The position numbers and the translations under genes were made by a program. A model generated the notes under the pieces. The model had not been told where the DNA came from and searched no databases. It saw only the letters and a program-made list of their open reading frames with translations. Below, piece by piece: positions 29,702-39,363 of a stretch of 57,518 bases of DNA. Source of the stretch: Planktomarina sp. Its GTDB lineage: Bacteria; Pseudomonadota; Alphaproteobacteria; Rhodobacterales; Rhodobacteraceae. The stretch is from positions 1 through 57,518 of the forward strand of contig JAHDBC010000016.1 of NCBI GenBank assembly GCA_020630595.1. The letters run 5' to 3'. The number at the start of each line of letters is the position of its first letter. Positions within the stretch are counted from its first letter, which is position 1.

Positions 29702-29725
29702 TTCGGTTGCCTCCGATGATTGGGT

Positions 29726-30100
29726 TTATTGCAGGGTCAGGCGGATCAGCGCAAAAACGGCCATTGCGGCCAATCCATAGCTGACACAGGTCATGACGAT
29801 GATCAGGATCTTGCGGTTCAGGCCGTGCACATAATCTTCGATCAGGGTTTGCACCCCACCGTTGAAGTGCATCAGGCTGACAACCAGCGTCAGCGCAGTG
29901 ATGAAGGCCGGGAAGGGATTGCTGAAATACGCCACCACGGCGGCGTAGTCGGACCCGATCACCGGGCCAACCGTAAAGATGAACACGGGCACAAGGATCA
30001 AAAGCGCCACGGATGATTTCGTCATCGACCAGAAATGATCGGTTCCGGTGCCTGTCGCGCCCATGCCTTCGGCGCGTTTGCGGTCTGTCAGAAATGCCAT
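29726..30100 (-). CDS. sdhD: Succinate dehydrogenase membrane anchor subunit SdhD
   Basis: A 124-residue membrane protein with three hydrophobic segments (around residues 30-50, 65-85 and 100-122). LMHFNGGVQTLIEDYVHG matches the SdhD helix that carries residues near the haem and quinone. It anchors SdhAB together with SdhC. It is separated from sdhC by 12 bases. Confidence 0.92.
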   Translation of the reverse strand: MAFLTDRKRAEGMGATGTGTDHFWSMTKSSVALLILVPVFIFTVGPVIGSDYAAVVAYFSNPFPAFITALTLVVSLMHFNGGVQTLIEDYVHGLNRKILIIVMTCVSYGLAAMAVFALIRLTLQ

Positions 30101-30112
30101 ATCGAACGCTCC

Positions 30113-30496
30113 TTAAATGATGATCAGGGTCAGAACGGTCAGAACCAGCGACCCGATGATCATGGCCCAACCCATTTTTTCTGCGGTCACAACGTCCAGA
30201 CCATAGCCCATGTCCCAGATCAAATGCCGCAAACCACCCAGCGTGTGATACCACAACGCCCACAGCGACAACACCAGAACCAACACGCCAAACCAGCTTG
30301 TGATCACAGCGTTGGCCAGCGCAAAATAGTCGGCCGACGTTGCCGCCGCAAACAGCCACCACACGATCAAAACAACGGCCACCAGCAGGGCGTTCCCTGT
30401 GATCCGAACAAAAATCGAAGAAATAGACGTCATTTGCGGACGATAGATCGACAAATGCGGGGACAGCGGGCGGTTCCCCCGGTTTACATCAGCCAT
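30113..30496 (-). CDS. sdhC: Succinate dehydrogenase cytochrome b556 subunit SdhC
   Basis: A 127-residue membrane subunit with the N-terminal family motif RPLSPHLSIYRPQMTSISSI and three membrane helices. HTLGGLRHLIWD contains the haem-ligand His. It is the first gene of the sdhCDA-x-x-sdhB operon. Its coding region also contains a chance or functional copy of the TGTGATCACA palindrome (30299-30308) that is found in the promoter. Confidence 0.94.
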   Translation of the reverse strand: MADVNRGNRPLSPHLSIYRPQMTSISSIFVRITGNALLVAVVLIVWWLFAAATSADYFALANAVITSWFGVLVLVLSLWALWYHTLGGLRHLIWDMGYGLDVVTAEKMGWAMIIGSLVLTVLTLIII

Positions 30497-30570
30497 TTCG
30501 GTTCCTTTCCGTGTCGGCCTTTGGGCCTGATCTTTGCGCCAATTTCGCAGTTTCCGGGGTCAGAGTCACC

Positions 30571-30637
30571 TGATCACATCCCCTAAATCAGCGGCGTTTT
30601 GGCGCGACAGGCCACTTTCTGCGATTTGTGATCACAC
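30571..30637 (-). promoter_or_regulatory. sdh operon promoter region with TGTGATCACA palindrome(s)
   Basis: A perfect TGTGATCACA lies at 30627-30636, and a partial copy (TGATCACA, 8 of 10) at 30571-30578. Both are upstream of sdhC. Read on the minus strand the main site is GTGTGATCACAAA, identical over 13 bases to a site upstream of sucC. This is consistent with a dimeric repressor or activator of TCA operons, possibly GntR-type; the regulator is not in the window. Confidence 0.6.
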
Positions 30638-31395
30638 TATTGGACCTGAAACACGCCACCGAATTCGCGAAACTGTTCGCGGTGCGCGTCCGACTGTTCA
30701 ATGCACATCTGAATGATGTTCCAACCTGAATCGTAGAACGCATTTGACTGCCGGCAGGGTTCCACCCGCACCGGCAAATCGGCTGGAAGCCCCATCAATG
30801 GGTCCAAGCGGGGCATGGTGCGGGTGGCCCATTTCCCCACAACATCGGCGCGGAAAACAGAAAAACCTTCAATCTTTACGGTCCCCACGCCCTTCAGACG
30901 TTCCATCCGATCCAACACAGGCCCCCATGCGGCATTCGCCTGATGAAATTCCGCACCGCAATAATCCAGCCGGTCCGGGTCCATTTCGAACGCTTCGCCC
31001 AAGGGGCGATGCAGCGTCGGGTTTGATCCGATAAAGACACACAAATGGTTGTACATGCGTTGCAAGGCCGGTCCATGAACCCCGGCCCAATACACATCTT
31101 CACCACGGTCTTCAAAGCGGTGATAATCGGAATAAAAGGCAATCGCCACGGCCCGCGCGATCCGGCGTGCTTCGGTCGGCTTGTGCCATTTCGCGATCAT
31201 GAACGCAGCAAACACATCAGCTGCGTCTTCTTCCTGACCGTAAATCGGAATCTCGAACTGATCGACAAGGGCATGGGCCAGTTCGTGATAGAACGTCCCC
31301 GTCAGGTTATCCCAAATAAACTGTTCTTCTTCTGTCTGCTGTGCCGTCACGGCGGACGCCACACTCACAAACAGGGCCGATAATATGCGTAACAT
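30637..31395 (-). CDS. Putative secreted metallopeptidase, DUF4344 family
   Basis: A 252-residue protein with a signal peptide (first 18-20 residues, ending VTAQ). FYHELAHALVDQF holds the zincin motif HExxH at His37-His41 and is followed by EEDAAD (55-60), where the acidic residues probably supply the third zinc ligand; this is the hallmark of the DUF4344 'putative metallopeptidase' family. Several cysteines in the C-terminal half may form disulfides. It is expected in the periplasm. The stop lies at the edge of the palindrome in the sdh promoter. Its substrate is unknown. Confidence 0.78.
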   Translation of the reverse strand: MLRILSALFVSVASAVTAQQTEEEQFIWDNLTGTFYHELAHALVDQFEIPIYGQEEDAADVFAAFMIAKWHKPTEARRIARAVAIAFYSDYHRFEDRGEDVYWAGVHGPALQRMYNHLCVFIGSNPTLHRPLGEAFEMDPDRLDYCGAEFHQANAAWGPVLDRMERLKGVGTVKIEGFSVFRADVVGKWATRTMPRLDPLMGLPADLPVRVEPCRQSNAFYDSGWNIIQMCIEQSDAHREQFREFGGVFQVQ

Positions 31396-31430
31396 GATCT
31401 GATCCTAACACGTCAGACCCGCTGATCCAG

Positions 31431-32456
31431 TCACTTTGGGCACAGGGCCCAATAATCCAGATCCAACAGCACATCGGGCAGATATTTGCCATCTTCGCCG
31501 CGCAGATCCCCGGCCTTGCCCGTTGTGGCAACCAATCGCAACCGCAGCGCGCCGATGCTGGGCACTGCCGTATCAGCACGGTCCAACACTTCGGACCATG
31601 CGCGGATTGTCATGCCAGACGTGCACGGGTTCGCATGGGCCCCGCTGTTCAACGCCACCATCATCTGCGCATTGGCCAATCCGTTAAACGACAACGTTCG
31701 GGCCATCGAAATCACGTGACCGCCGTAGATCAGCCGCGATCCATCGGGCCGGGCCGTGGTATCAAAATGCACCTTGGCTGTATTCTGCCACAGGCGGGTC
31801 GCCATCATATGTTCGGCTTCTTCCACCGTGACACCATCGACATGGTCGATCACTTCGCCCACGTGGTAATCACCCCAACGGTGCGGTTCCCCGGCCAGCG
31901 TGAAATCATAATCGCCAAAATGCAGGCCATCGGGGACCACCAGCGCAGCGGGATCCACCGTTTTGGCCAGTTCAGGCACCAGTGTTTCGGGCGCCGGGGC
32001 AGCCGCGTCGCGTTTGCGCACCATGACCCAGCGCACATATTCCATGACCGTTTTGTTGTGCTGGTTGATGCCTTTGGTGCGAACCCAGACAACGCCCGTT
32101 TTTCCATTTGAATTTTGTTTTAAACCAATGACTTCGCTGACCGACCGCAAGGTATCACCGGGCCACACCGGTTCCAGCCAGCGCCCTTCCGCATAGCCCA
32201 GGTTCGCAACAGCGTTCAGCGAAATGTCAGGGACAGATTTGCCAAACACCACGTGAAATGCGGCCATATCATCCAGCGGACTGGCAGGCAGGCCGCAGCT
32301 TTGCGCGAACAGATCAGATGAATACAGCGCATGCCGCGCCGGATACAGCGCATGGTACAGGGCCCGTTCACCCTGCCCCACGGTGCGCGGCACGGCGTGG
32401 TGGATCATTTGACCCACATGATAATCTTCGAAAAAGCGACCCGGGTTGGTTTTCAT
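31431..32456 (-). CDS. mch: Mesaconyl-C1-CoA hydratase (beta-methylmalyl-CoA dehydratase)
   Basis: A double hot-dog MaoC-type hydratase of 341 aa that interconverts mesaconyl-C1-CoA and beta-methylmalyl-CoA in the ethylmalonyl-CoA pathway for acetyl-CoA assimilation. KTNPGRFFEDYHVGQ and GKSVPDISLNAVANLGYAEGR are very close to the Rhodobacter enzyme as I recall it; the second hot-dog half begins around GDYHVGEVIDHVDGVT. The start is taken as ATG 32456, with GGAAG nine bases upstream; a GTG at 32462 overlapping the previous stop is possible. It clusters with mcl2, nnrU and a DUF1737 gene, the order known from Rhodobacter. Confidence 0.88.
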   Translation of the reverse strand: MKTNPGRFFEDYHVGQMIHHAVPRTVGQGERALYHALYPARHALYSSDLFAQSCGLPASPLDDMAAFHVVFGKSVPDISLNAVANLGYAEGRWLEPVWPGDTLRSVSEVIGLKQNSNGKTGVVWVRTKGINQHNKTVMEYVRWVMVRKRDAAAPAPETLVPELAKTVDPAALVVPDGLHFGDYDFTLAGEPHRWGDYHVGEVIDHVDGVTVEEAEHMMATRLWQNTAKVHFDTTARPDGSRLIYGGHVISMARTLSFNGLANAQMMVALNSGAHANPCTSGMTIRAWSEVLDRADTAVPSIGALRLRLVATTGKAGDLRGEDGKYLPDVLLDLDYWALCPK

Positions 32457-32458
32457 GG

Positions 32459-32662
32459 TCACAGACTTCCCAATTTTACCGATGGATCATAATCGCCATC
32501 CACATCTTTCACGACCGCCTGACCACAGCGCATCACGCCCGAAGTGGCGTCGTGGGCATAGGTTGGATCACCGTACAGATCCCATCCATCGGCAAGGGCT
32601 TTCGTGACCTTGTGACAAAAATCCGACGTATCGTCGGCAGTCAAAAAACGATAGGCTTTCAA
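32459..32662 (-). CDS. DUF1737 family small protein
   Basis: A 67-residue protein starting (TTG 32662) KAYRFLTADDTSDFCHKVTKAL, then GWDLYGDPTY and CGQAVVKDV, the pattern of DUF1737 domains. TTG is chosen because GGAGG lies nine bases before it and because the homologous N-terminus begins with this Lys-Ala-Tyr stretch; a longer reading would run into nnrU. The function is unknown. It is in the middle of the mcl2-nnrU-DUF1737-mch unit. Confidence 0.75.
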   Translation of the reverse strand: MKAYRFLTADDTSDFCHKVTKALADGWDLYGDPTYAHDATSGVMRCGQAVVKDVDGDYDPSVKLGSL

Positions 32663-32666
32663 TGAT

Positions 32667-33224
32667 TTATCCTCCGAATGGGGAAACGCCGGCCCAAGTG
32701 TGTAGGGCCGCGATGCCGGCAAAGATCACCACGACCACACCGGTGAACACCAGTTCTGATTTAATCGGTGCTTTGCTTCGGTCGAATGTATCCACGCCGC
32801 GCTTGATCAGGATCAGGTTCCACACCGCCCAACCCAACAGCCCACCAAACAGAATGATCGACGCCAAATCCCCGTTGACCAGCAAATGGGCCACCGCCCA
32901 GATTTTGAATCCCGTCAGCTGCGGATGCGCAATTTTGGAGGCGATCCAGACCTTGCCCGGCAAAGCCGCGGTCGAAAAATACACGTAAACCGCAACAATC
33001 ATCAGCAGGTTGTTGACATGGATCAGGAATGTGGGCGGCGTCCAGACTTCGATGAATGGGGCCCAGCGATAACCAAAGATCATCATCAAAAGTGATGCAA
33101 TGATCAAAACGGACATCACACCCCGTCCCGGTCCCGCGCCCAACCGCGCCCGTGCATCCGGGGCCAGCCGCTTGAACACATGGGCCGCCGTCCACAGGAT
33201 CAGCCCTGCGATCAACAAAACCAT
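32667..33224 (-). CDS. nnrU: NnrU family integral membrane protein
   Basis: A 185-residue protein with about five hydrophobic segments, including VLIIASLLMMIFGYRWAP and LLMIVAVYVYFSTAAL, and the conserved WIASKIAHPQLTGFKIWAVAHL region of NnrU-like proteins, where His residues may bind a cofactor. NnrU was first linked to nitric oxide metabolism, but homologues outside denitrification clusters have no proven role. The ATG follows the mcl2 stop directly with no gap, so the two are coupled. Confidence 0.82.
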   Translation of the reverse strand: MVLLIAGLILWTAAHVFKRLAPDARARLGAGPGRGVMSVLIIASLLMMIFGYRWAPFIEVWTPPTFLIHVNNLLMIVAVYVYFSTAALPGKVWIASKIAHPQLTGFKIWAVAHLLVNGDLASIILFGGLLGWAVWNLILIKRGVDTFDRSKAPIKSELVFTGVVVVIFAGIAALHTWAGVSPFGG

Positions 33225-34094
33225 CTATGCGGCCTCGATCTTGGCGATGGCGTCCGCTTTCGCCAGCGTTGCCTTGGCCGTTTCAACATGCAGATTTTCA
33301 ACGATTTTCCCATCGACAACGGCGATGCCTTTGCCTTCTGCTTCGGCCAGTTCAAAGGCTTCGATCTGGCGGCGGGCCAAATCGATGTCATCATCAGATG
33401 GGGCGAAAATATCGTTGGCGACCGCCACTTGCGCGGGATGAATCAGCGTCTTGCCGTCGAACCCCATATCGCGGCCTTGGTTGGCCTCTTTCATCAGGCC
33501 GTCTTCGTCGCGGAATGCGTTGTACACCCCATCGACCACAACGATACCCGCCGCCTTGGCCGCCAGAACGCACATCCCCAGTGCGGCAATCATCGGCAGA
33601 CGGTCCGGGTCGAACCGTGCGCCCAGATCCTTTGCCAGATCATTCGTGCCCATCACCATCCCCTGCATGCGGGGGGCTTTGGCGATCGCAGCGGCGTTCA
33701 GGATACCTTCGGGGGTTTCCATCATCGCCCAGATTTTGGTGTCTTCAAACCCGTCGAACGCATCCATGCGCGCTGCAAGGTCTTCGATATCTGCGGCGGA
33801 ATTGACCTTGGGCAACAACACCGCTTCGGGCCGTGCGCCTGCGACAGTGGCCAGATCATCGGCCCCCCACGGGGTGTCGAACCCATTGATGCGCACGATC
33901 TGGGCGCGGGAACCATAACCGCCCGCGCACAGTTCCTGATACAGGGTGTCGCGGGCTGTTTCTTTTTCCGACAGGGCAACCGCGTCTTCCAGATCGAAGA
34001 TGATCGCATCCACAGGCATCGTGCGGGCCTTGTCCAACGCACGCGCACGGGCGGCGGGAATATAAAGGACAGAACGGTAAGGACGATGCTGCAT
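33225..34094 (-). CDS. mcl2: (3S)-malyl-CoA thioesterase, HpcH/CitE family
   Basis: A CitE-like TIM-barrel protein of 289 aa. RSVLYIPAARARALDKA opens the fold, AIIFDLEDAVA carries metal-binding acids, and METPEGILNA and MGTNDLAKDLGA are further family motifs. It resembles Mcl2, which hydrolyses malyl-CoA to malate in the ethylmalonyl-CoA pathway, more than the lyase Mcl1; the presence of mch and mdh beside it supports this. ATG 34094 is preceded by GAGGG; upstream in-frame codons lie in a palindrome-containing promoter. A beta-methylmalyl-CoA lyase activity cannot be excluded. Confidence 0.82.
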   Translation of the reverse strand: MQHRPYRSVLYIPAARARALDKARTMPVDAIIFDLEDAVALSEKETARDTLYQELCAGGYGSRAQIVRINGFDTPWGADDLATVAGARPEAVLLPKVNSAADIEDLAARMDAFDGFEDTKIWAMMETPEGILNAAAIAKAPRMQGMVMGTNDLAKDLGARFDPDRLPMIAALGMCVLAAKAAGIVVVDGVYNAFRDEDGLMKEANQGRDMGFDGKTLIHPAQVAVANDIFAPSDDDIDLARRQIEAFELAEAEGKGIAVVDGKIVENLHVETAKATLAKADAIAKIEAA

Positions 34095-34110
34095 AAGAAC
34101 CCTCGTAATT

Positions 34111-34142
34111 TTGTTGCGTACATATGTGTACAACGCAAAACA
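34111..34142 (-). promoter_or_regulatory. Palindromic candidate operator upstream of mcl2
   Basis: TTGCGT (34114-34119) and ACGCAA (34133-34138) are inverted around a 13-base AT-rich centre that itself contains ACATATGT and TGTACA. Flanking TTTTG and CAAAA extend the symmetry. It sits 17 bases before the mcl2 start codon, a normal place for a repressor site. The cognate regulator is unknown. Confidence 0.5.
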
Positions 34143-34255
34143 AAAGTTCAAGGCAAATGTGCCGCATTGCAGCAATTTGGGTGCGAACGCCCCGTTAACA
34201 CTATTTTGCTAGGCTGCCGTCACGCTGTCCGACATCGCGACAGAAAGGATATGTC

Positions 34256-34576
34256 ATGAAAGGACCAGAATGGATCACCCTGATCGCAGCCAGTGCCGCG
34301 GCCCTGCTGATCGGGCAATCACCGGCCATCGGCCAGACGCAAAACTGCGCCGGGCGCGACACGGTGCTGACCCGACTTTCCGAAACCTATGGCGAGACGC
34401 GCCAATCGATCGCAATGGCCCAAAACAATCAGGTGGTAGAGGTTTTCGCATCCTCCGAAACCGGTACATGGACCATCACCGTTACAATGCCCAATGGTTT
34501 GACCTGTCTGGTCGCCAGTGGAGAGGCGTATGAACGTGTGGCTGCGATTGCAGCAGACGAAAAGCCGGACGCTTAA
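34256..34576 (+). CDS. Small exported hypothetical protein, 106 aa
   Basis: The first 26 residues form a signal peptide (ITLIAASAAALLIGQSPAIG, cleavage near IGQ). The mature part has one Cys early (NCAGRD) and another in GLTCLVASGEAYE, suggesting a single periplasmic disulfide, with a beta-rich centre (WTITVTMP). The gene has AAAGGA before the ATG and is transcribed away from mcl2. It overlaps the convergent TauE/SafE gene by four bases. I do not recognise a function. Confidence 0.68.
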   Translation: MKGPEWITLIAASAAALLIGQSPAIGQTQNCAGRDTVLTRLSETYGETRQSIAMAQNNQVVEVFASSETGTWTITVTMPNGLTCLVASGEAYERVAAIAADEKPDA

Positions 34577-35325
34577 GTCAGCCCGTCCCACATCAACTTG
34601 CTGCCTGTGACCAGCAGCAGCACGTAGGTGATCGCAAAAAACGGCCGTTCGGGGATCAGGAAATGCGCTTTGACCCCGATCCACGCCCCAAGCAACGCAA
34701 AGGGCGCCAGCAACAGATCCGCAATCAGGGTCTGTGCAGTGAAAATGCCCAGAAACGCATAAGGCACGGCCTTAAAGATGTTGATGGCCCAGAAAATCAG
34801 CACCGAACTGGCCTGATAGGTCGTTTTGGACGCCCCGATGCTTAGCATATAAATCGCAACCGGTGGCCCGCCCGCGTGGCTGATAAAGCTGGTAAACCCG
34901 GCCACCCCGCCGGTCACTGCGCCAGTGCCCCGGCCAAAATGCCGCCCTTCGAATTGCAGATAGCCCATGGCGCGCAGGCTTTGCCACACCACAAAGGCCA
35001 GCGCGATGCCACCGATCATGATCCGCAAGACATCATCATTGACCCGATCAAAAAACAACGCACCCAAGACAACGCCCGGCAACGCACCCAGTATGACTGG
35101 CAAGGTCGCGGTCAAATTCCAGCGCCCCCAATAGGGTTTCAGTGTCACGGCATCGACCAGCATGAACAGGGGCAGCAAAATACCCAGTGATATGGCCGGA
35201 TCCACCACCAACGCCATCAGCGGGGCCGCCGCAAAGGAGGCCCCCGACCCGAACCCTGCTTTCGAGATTCCGCCGAACAGCACAGCTGGTATCGCAAACA
35301 TGAAAAAGATCAGGTCAAAGCTCAT
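34573..35325 (-). CDS. TauE/SafE family membrane permease
   Basis: A 250-residue protein with seven to eight membrane segments in two related halves. The first half has FGGISKAGFGSGASFAAAPL and the second GGVAGFTSFISHAGGPPVAIYML, the duplicated G-rich motifs of TauE/SafE proteins. Members export sulfite, sulfoacetate or other organosulfur anions, but the family is broad and no sulfur gene is adjacent. It is divergent from mdh across a 148-base spacer. Confidence 0.82.
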   Translation of the reverse strand: MSFDLIFFMFAIPAVLFGGISKAGFGSGASFAAAPLMALVVDPAISLGILLPLFMLVDAVTLKPYWGRWNLTATLPVILGALPGVVLGALFFDRVNDDVLRIMIGGIALAFVVWQSLRAMGYLQFEGRHFGRGTGAVTGGVAGFTSFISHAGGPPVAIYMLSIGASKTTYQASSVLIFWAINIFKAVPYAFLGIFTAQTLIADLLLAPFALLGAWIGVKAHFLIPERPFFAITYVLLLVTGSKLMWDGLT

Positions 35326-35377
35326 GCCACCTGACTGGGTGGAACTGGAAAATTATTCAAGGGCCAAAGGGCTTTAG

Positions 35378-36436
<1,059 letters not shown>

Positions 36437-36459
36437 TCGCCGCACCAAACAAGTTTATT

Positions 36460-36486
36460 GGGCATCCCTTTGGGGTGCCCTTTTTT
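36460..36486 (+). terminator. Rho-independent terminator of mdh
   Basis: GGGCATCCC pairs with GGGGTGCCC (one G-T pair) around a TTT loop, followed by six T, 24 bases after the mdh stop. Confidence 0.9.
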
Positions 36487-36512
36487 GTGGCCTATCCGCG
36501 CAAAGATCGCAG

Positions 36513-36550
36513 ATTTTGTGATCACAGTATTTTCAAGTGTGATCACAAAA
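36513..36550 (+). promoter_or_regulatory. Paired TGTGATCACA operators upstream of sucC
   Basis: Two perfect TGTGATCACA palindromes lie at 36517-36526 and 36538-36547. Their centres are 21 bases apart, i.e. two helical turns, and the flanks are symmetric (TTTTGTGATCACA ... TGTGATCACAAAA). They stand about 100 bases ahead of the sucC start. The same core is in the sdh promoter. This suggests cooperative binding of a dimeric regulator to both TCA operons; the protein is unidentified. Confidence 0.65.
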
Positions 36551-36643
36551 TGCCGATTCCAGTGAAATTCCGCTGAATCCGCTTTTGACCCCCACGAATC
36601 CCTGTCAAAACCGACCCAACCGCAGAAGTTTAGGACATTTCCC

Positions 36644-37837
36644 ATGAACATCCACGAATACCAAGCCAAAGCCCTGCTGCGCAGCTATGGGGCGCCTGTG
36701 TCAGACGGACGTGTTGTGCTGAAAGCAGAAGACGCCAAAGCCGCCGCCGGGGAATTGGATGGTCCGCTGTGGGTGGTTAAGGCGCAAATCCACGCCGGGG
36801 GCCGCGGCAAAGGCACATTCAAAGAAGCGGATGCCGGCGAAAAGGGCGGCGTGCGTCTTGCGAAATCCGTGGCAGAAGCCGCCGAAGAAGCAAAGAAAAT
36901 GCTGGGCCGCACCTTGGTCACGCACCAAACCGGCCCTGCCGGCAAACAGGTCAACCGCATCTATATCGAAGATGGGTCTGATATTTCCCGCGAACTGTAT
37001 CTGGCCCTTTTGGTTGATCGGGCCACATCGCGCGTGTCTTTCGTCTGTTCCACCGAAGGCGGCATGGACATCGAAGAAGTCGCAGCATCGACCCCCGAAA
37101 AGATCCTGTCGTTTTCCGTAGATCCCGCAACAGGCTATATGCCCTATCACGGCCGCCGCATCGCGTTTGCGCTGGGTCTGGACAAACAGGGGCAGAAAGA
37201 ATGCGTCAAACTGATGGGCATTCTGTACAAAGCGTTCATTGAACGCGACATGGAAATGCTGGAAATCAACCCGCTGATCGTGATGGAAAACGGATCGCTC
37301 AAGGTGCTGGACGCCAAGCTGGGTTTTGACGGCAACGCCATGTACCGCCAGCCCGAAGTGTCTGAACTGCGCGACGTGACCGAAGAAGACCCCAAAGAAC
37401 TGGAAGCGTCTAAATACGATCTGAACTACATCGCGCTGGATGGCGAAATCGGCTGCATGGTCAACGGGGCCGGTCTTGCCATGGCCACGATGGACATCAT
37501 TAAATTGTACGGTGCGGAACCCGCGAACTTTCTGGACGTTGGGGGCGGTGCAACCAAGGAAAAAGTGACAGAGGCGTTCAAGATCATCACGTCTGACCCA
37601 AACGTCAAAGGCATTCTGGTCAACATTTTCGGCGGCATCATGCGCTGCGACGTGATCGCAGAGGGGGTTGTTGCCGCCGTGAAAGAAGTGGGCCTGCAAG
37701 TGCCACTGGTCGTGCGTCTGGAAGGGACAAATGTTGAAGAAGGCAAACGCATCATCAACGAAAGCGATGTGGATGTGATCGCCGCCGACGACCTGAAAGA
37801 CGGCGCGCAGAAAATTGTGAAAGCGGTGAAGGGATGA
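36644..37837 (+). CDS. sucC: Succinyl-CoA synthetase beta subunit
   Basis: ATP-grasp subunit of 397 aa. [18 protein letters not shown] is the family N-terminus; [12 protein letters not shown] and the [11 protein letters not shown] loop bind nucleotide and CoA-side elements, and [14 protein letters not shown] is conserved near the C-terminus. It forms, with SucD, the enzyme that makes ATP or GTP from succinyl-CoA. The stop overlaps the start of a small lipoprotein gene (ATGA), so sucD is not directly next. Confidence 0.95.
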   Translation: MNIHEYQAKALLRSYGAPVSDGRVVLKAEDAKAAAGELDGPLWVVKAQIHAGGRGKGTFKEADAGEKGGVRLAKSVAEAAEEAKKMLGRTLVTHQTGPAGKQVNRIYIEDGSDISRELYLALLVDRATSRVSFVCSTEGGMDIEEVAASTPEKILSFSVDPATGYMPYHGRRIAFALGLDKQGQKECVKLMGILYKAFIERDMEMLEINPLIVMENGSLKVLDAKLGFDGNAMYRQPEVSELRDVTEEDPKELEASKYDLNYIALDGEIGCMVNGAGLAMATMDIIKLYGAEPANFLDVGGGATKEKVTEAFKIITSDPNVKGILVNIFGGIMRCDVIAEGVVAAVKEVGLQVPLVVRLEGTNVEEGKRIINESDVDVIAADDLKDGAQKIVKAVKG

Positions 37838-38328
37838 AGCGCACATTCGGTTATATCCTCGCTGCCAGCATCGGCGCTGTGGCATTGTCAGGCTGTGTTA
37901 CAACCACAGGCTCCGGTGTGACTTTCAGTGGCGGGGCGCAAGCGCTGGCCGTTGAAAAGGCCCCTGACATCGTGCGTGTTTGCACCAATCCAGGGTTAGA
38001 TGTGGAAGGGGAGAAACAAGCGCTTCGCAGTATTGGGTTCCGCACGTCAAAATCGATTTTCGGAAATAGCCTTGCGCTTTTGCCAGAAGGATCGACGGGA
38101 TTCATGGGCGAGTTGATTTCAAACGATCAGGTTCCATGCGCCTTTCGCGGTCGCGGTATCGCTGCCGAGCCGATCTTTGATGCATTCGTTGCAGAGATGA
38201 AGCGCACGGGATGGACTGCCGTTTCTGGGACAACGTGGTCCAAGAACGGGCGCATTTATGAGGTTACTGGCCGGACTCGCAGCTATCGCGGAACGCTGGT
38301 CCAAGAAGTTTCTATCCTGCCGAAATAG
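37834..38328 (+). CDS. Lipoprotein interposed between sucC and sucD
   Basis: A 164-residue protein with a lipoprotein signal ([21 protein letters not shown], lipobox at Cys21). The mature part contains two more cysteines (VCTNPG and PCAFRGRG) that could form a disulfide and a C-terminal beta-rich region. I do not recognise a domain. It is coupled to sucC by an ATGA overlap. Its third-position base use is less G+C rich than that of sucC and sucD, which hints at a separate origin. Confidence 0.72.
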   Translation: MKRTFGYILAASIGAVALSGCVTTTGSGVTFSGGAQALAVEKAPDIVRVCTNPGLDVEGEKQALRSIGFRTSKSIFGNSLALLPEGSTGFMGELISNDQVPCAFRGRGIAAEPIFDAFVAEMKRTGWTAVSGTTWSKNGRIYEVTGRTRSYRGTLVQEVSILPK

Positions 38329-38341
38329 AAGAGAACACATA

Positions 38342-38359
38342 TTGGGCCACGCGGCCCAA
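38342..38359 (+). terminator. Hairpin upstream of sucD
   Basis: TTGGGCC and GGCCCAA flank ACGC in the gap between the lipoprotein gene and sucD. No T-run follows, so it is more likely a processing or stability element than a terminator. Confidence 0.4.
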
Positions 38360-38407
38360 AGAACAGAATTGGCAATTTAATTTGCCTTCAGAAAAAGGGG
38401 CAATGAG

Positions 38408-39289
38408 ATGTCCGTGCTCATCGACAAACACACCAAAGTTATCTGCCAAGGCCTGACCGGGTCACAGGGCACATTCCACACAGAACAGGCCATTGCGTAT
38501 GGCACCAAGATGGTCGGCGGCGTGACCCCTGGCAAGGGCGGCATGACCCATCTGGATCTGCCCGTGTTCGACAGCGTGCACGAAGCCAAGCACGCGACCG
38601 AAGCGAACGCATCCGTGATCTATGTCCCCCCACCCTTTGCTGCGGATTCCATTCTGGAAGCCATTGATGCGGAAATGGAATTGGTCGTCTGCATCACCGA
38701 AGGCATTCCGGTGCTGGACATGATGAAGGTGCAACGCGCCCTGCAAGACAGCAAAACCCGCCTGATCGGGCCAAACTGCCCCGGTGTCATCACACCTGAC
38801 GCCTGCAAAATCGGCATCATGCCGGGCCACATCCACAAACGTGGGTCCTGTGGTGTTGTATCCCGGTCTGGGACGCTGACGTACGAAGCGGTCAAGCAAA
38901 CGACCGATCTGGGCTTGGGCCAATCCACGGCTGTGGGCATCGGCGGCGACCCGATCAAAGGCACAGAACACATTGACGTGTTGGAAATGTTCCTGGCCGA
39001 TGATGAAACCACATCCATCATCATGATCGGTGAAATCGGCGGGTCTGCCGAAGAAGAAGCGGCGCAATTCTTGGCCGATGAAAAGAAAAAGGGCCGTTGG
39101 AAACCCACGGCGGGCTTCATCGCAGGCCGAACCGCCCCCCCCGGCCGCCGCATGGGCCACGCCGGTGCAATCGTCGCCGGTGGCAAAGGCGGTGCCGAAG
39201 ACAAGATCGAAGCCATGCGTTCGGCTGGCATTGTGGTGGCTGACAGCCCAGCGACACTGGGCGAAGCTGTGCTTGAGGCGATTGGGTAA
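38408..39289 (+). CDS. sucD: Succinyl-CoA synthetase alpha subunit
   Basis: A 293-residue CoA-binding subunit. [14 protein letters not shown] binds Co[12 protein letters not shown] and [11 protein letters not shown] follow, GPNCPGVI is a family motif, and [18 protein letters not shown] contains the His that is phosphorylated during the reaction. It partners SucC. The gap to sucA is filled by an unrelated 257-residue gene. Confidence 0.95.
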   Translation: MSVLIDKHTKVICQGLTGSQGTFHTEQAIAYGTKMVGGVTPGKGGMTHLDLPVFDSVHEAKHATEANASVIYVPPPFAADSILEAIDAEMELVVCITEGIPVLDMMKVQRALQDSKTRLIGPNCPGVITPDACKIGIMPGHIHKRGSCGVVSRSGTLTYEAVKQTTDLGLGQSTAVGIGGDPIKGTEHIDVLEMFLADDETTSIIMIGEIGGSAEEEAAQFLADEKKKGRWKPTAGFIAGRTAPPGRRMGHAGAIVAGGKGGAEDKIEAMRSAGIVVADSPATLGEAVLEAIG

Positions 39290-39363
39290 AGGGCTTTCGC
39301 AAATGAGCCTGTGCAAACTGCACGGCTTGTGGGGGCCACGATCCGAAAACCGACTGGGTAAAG

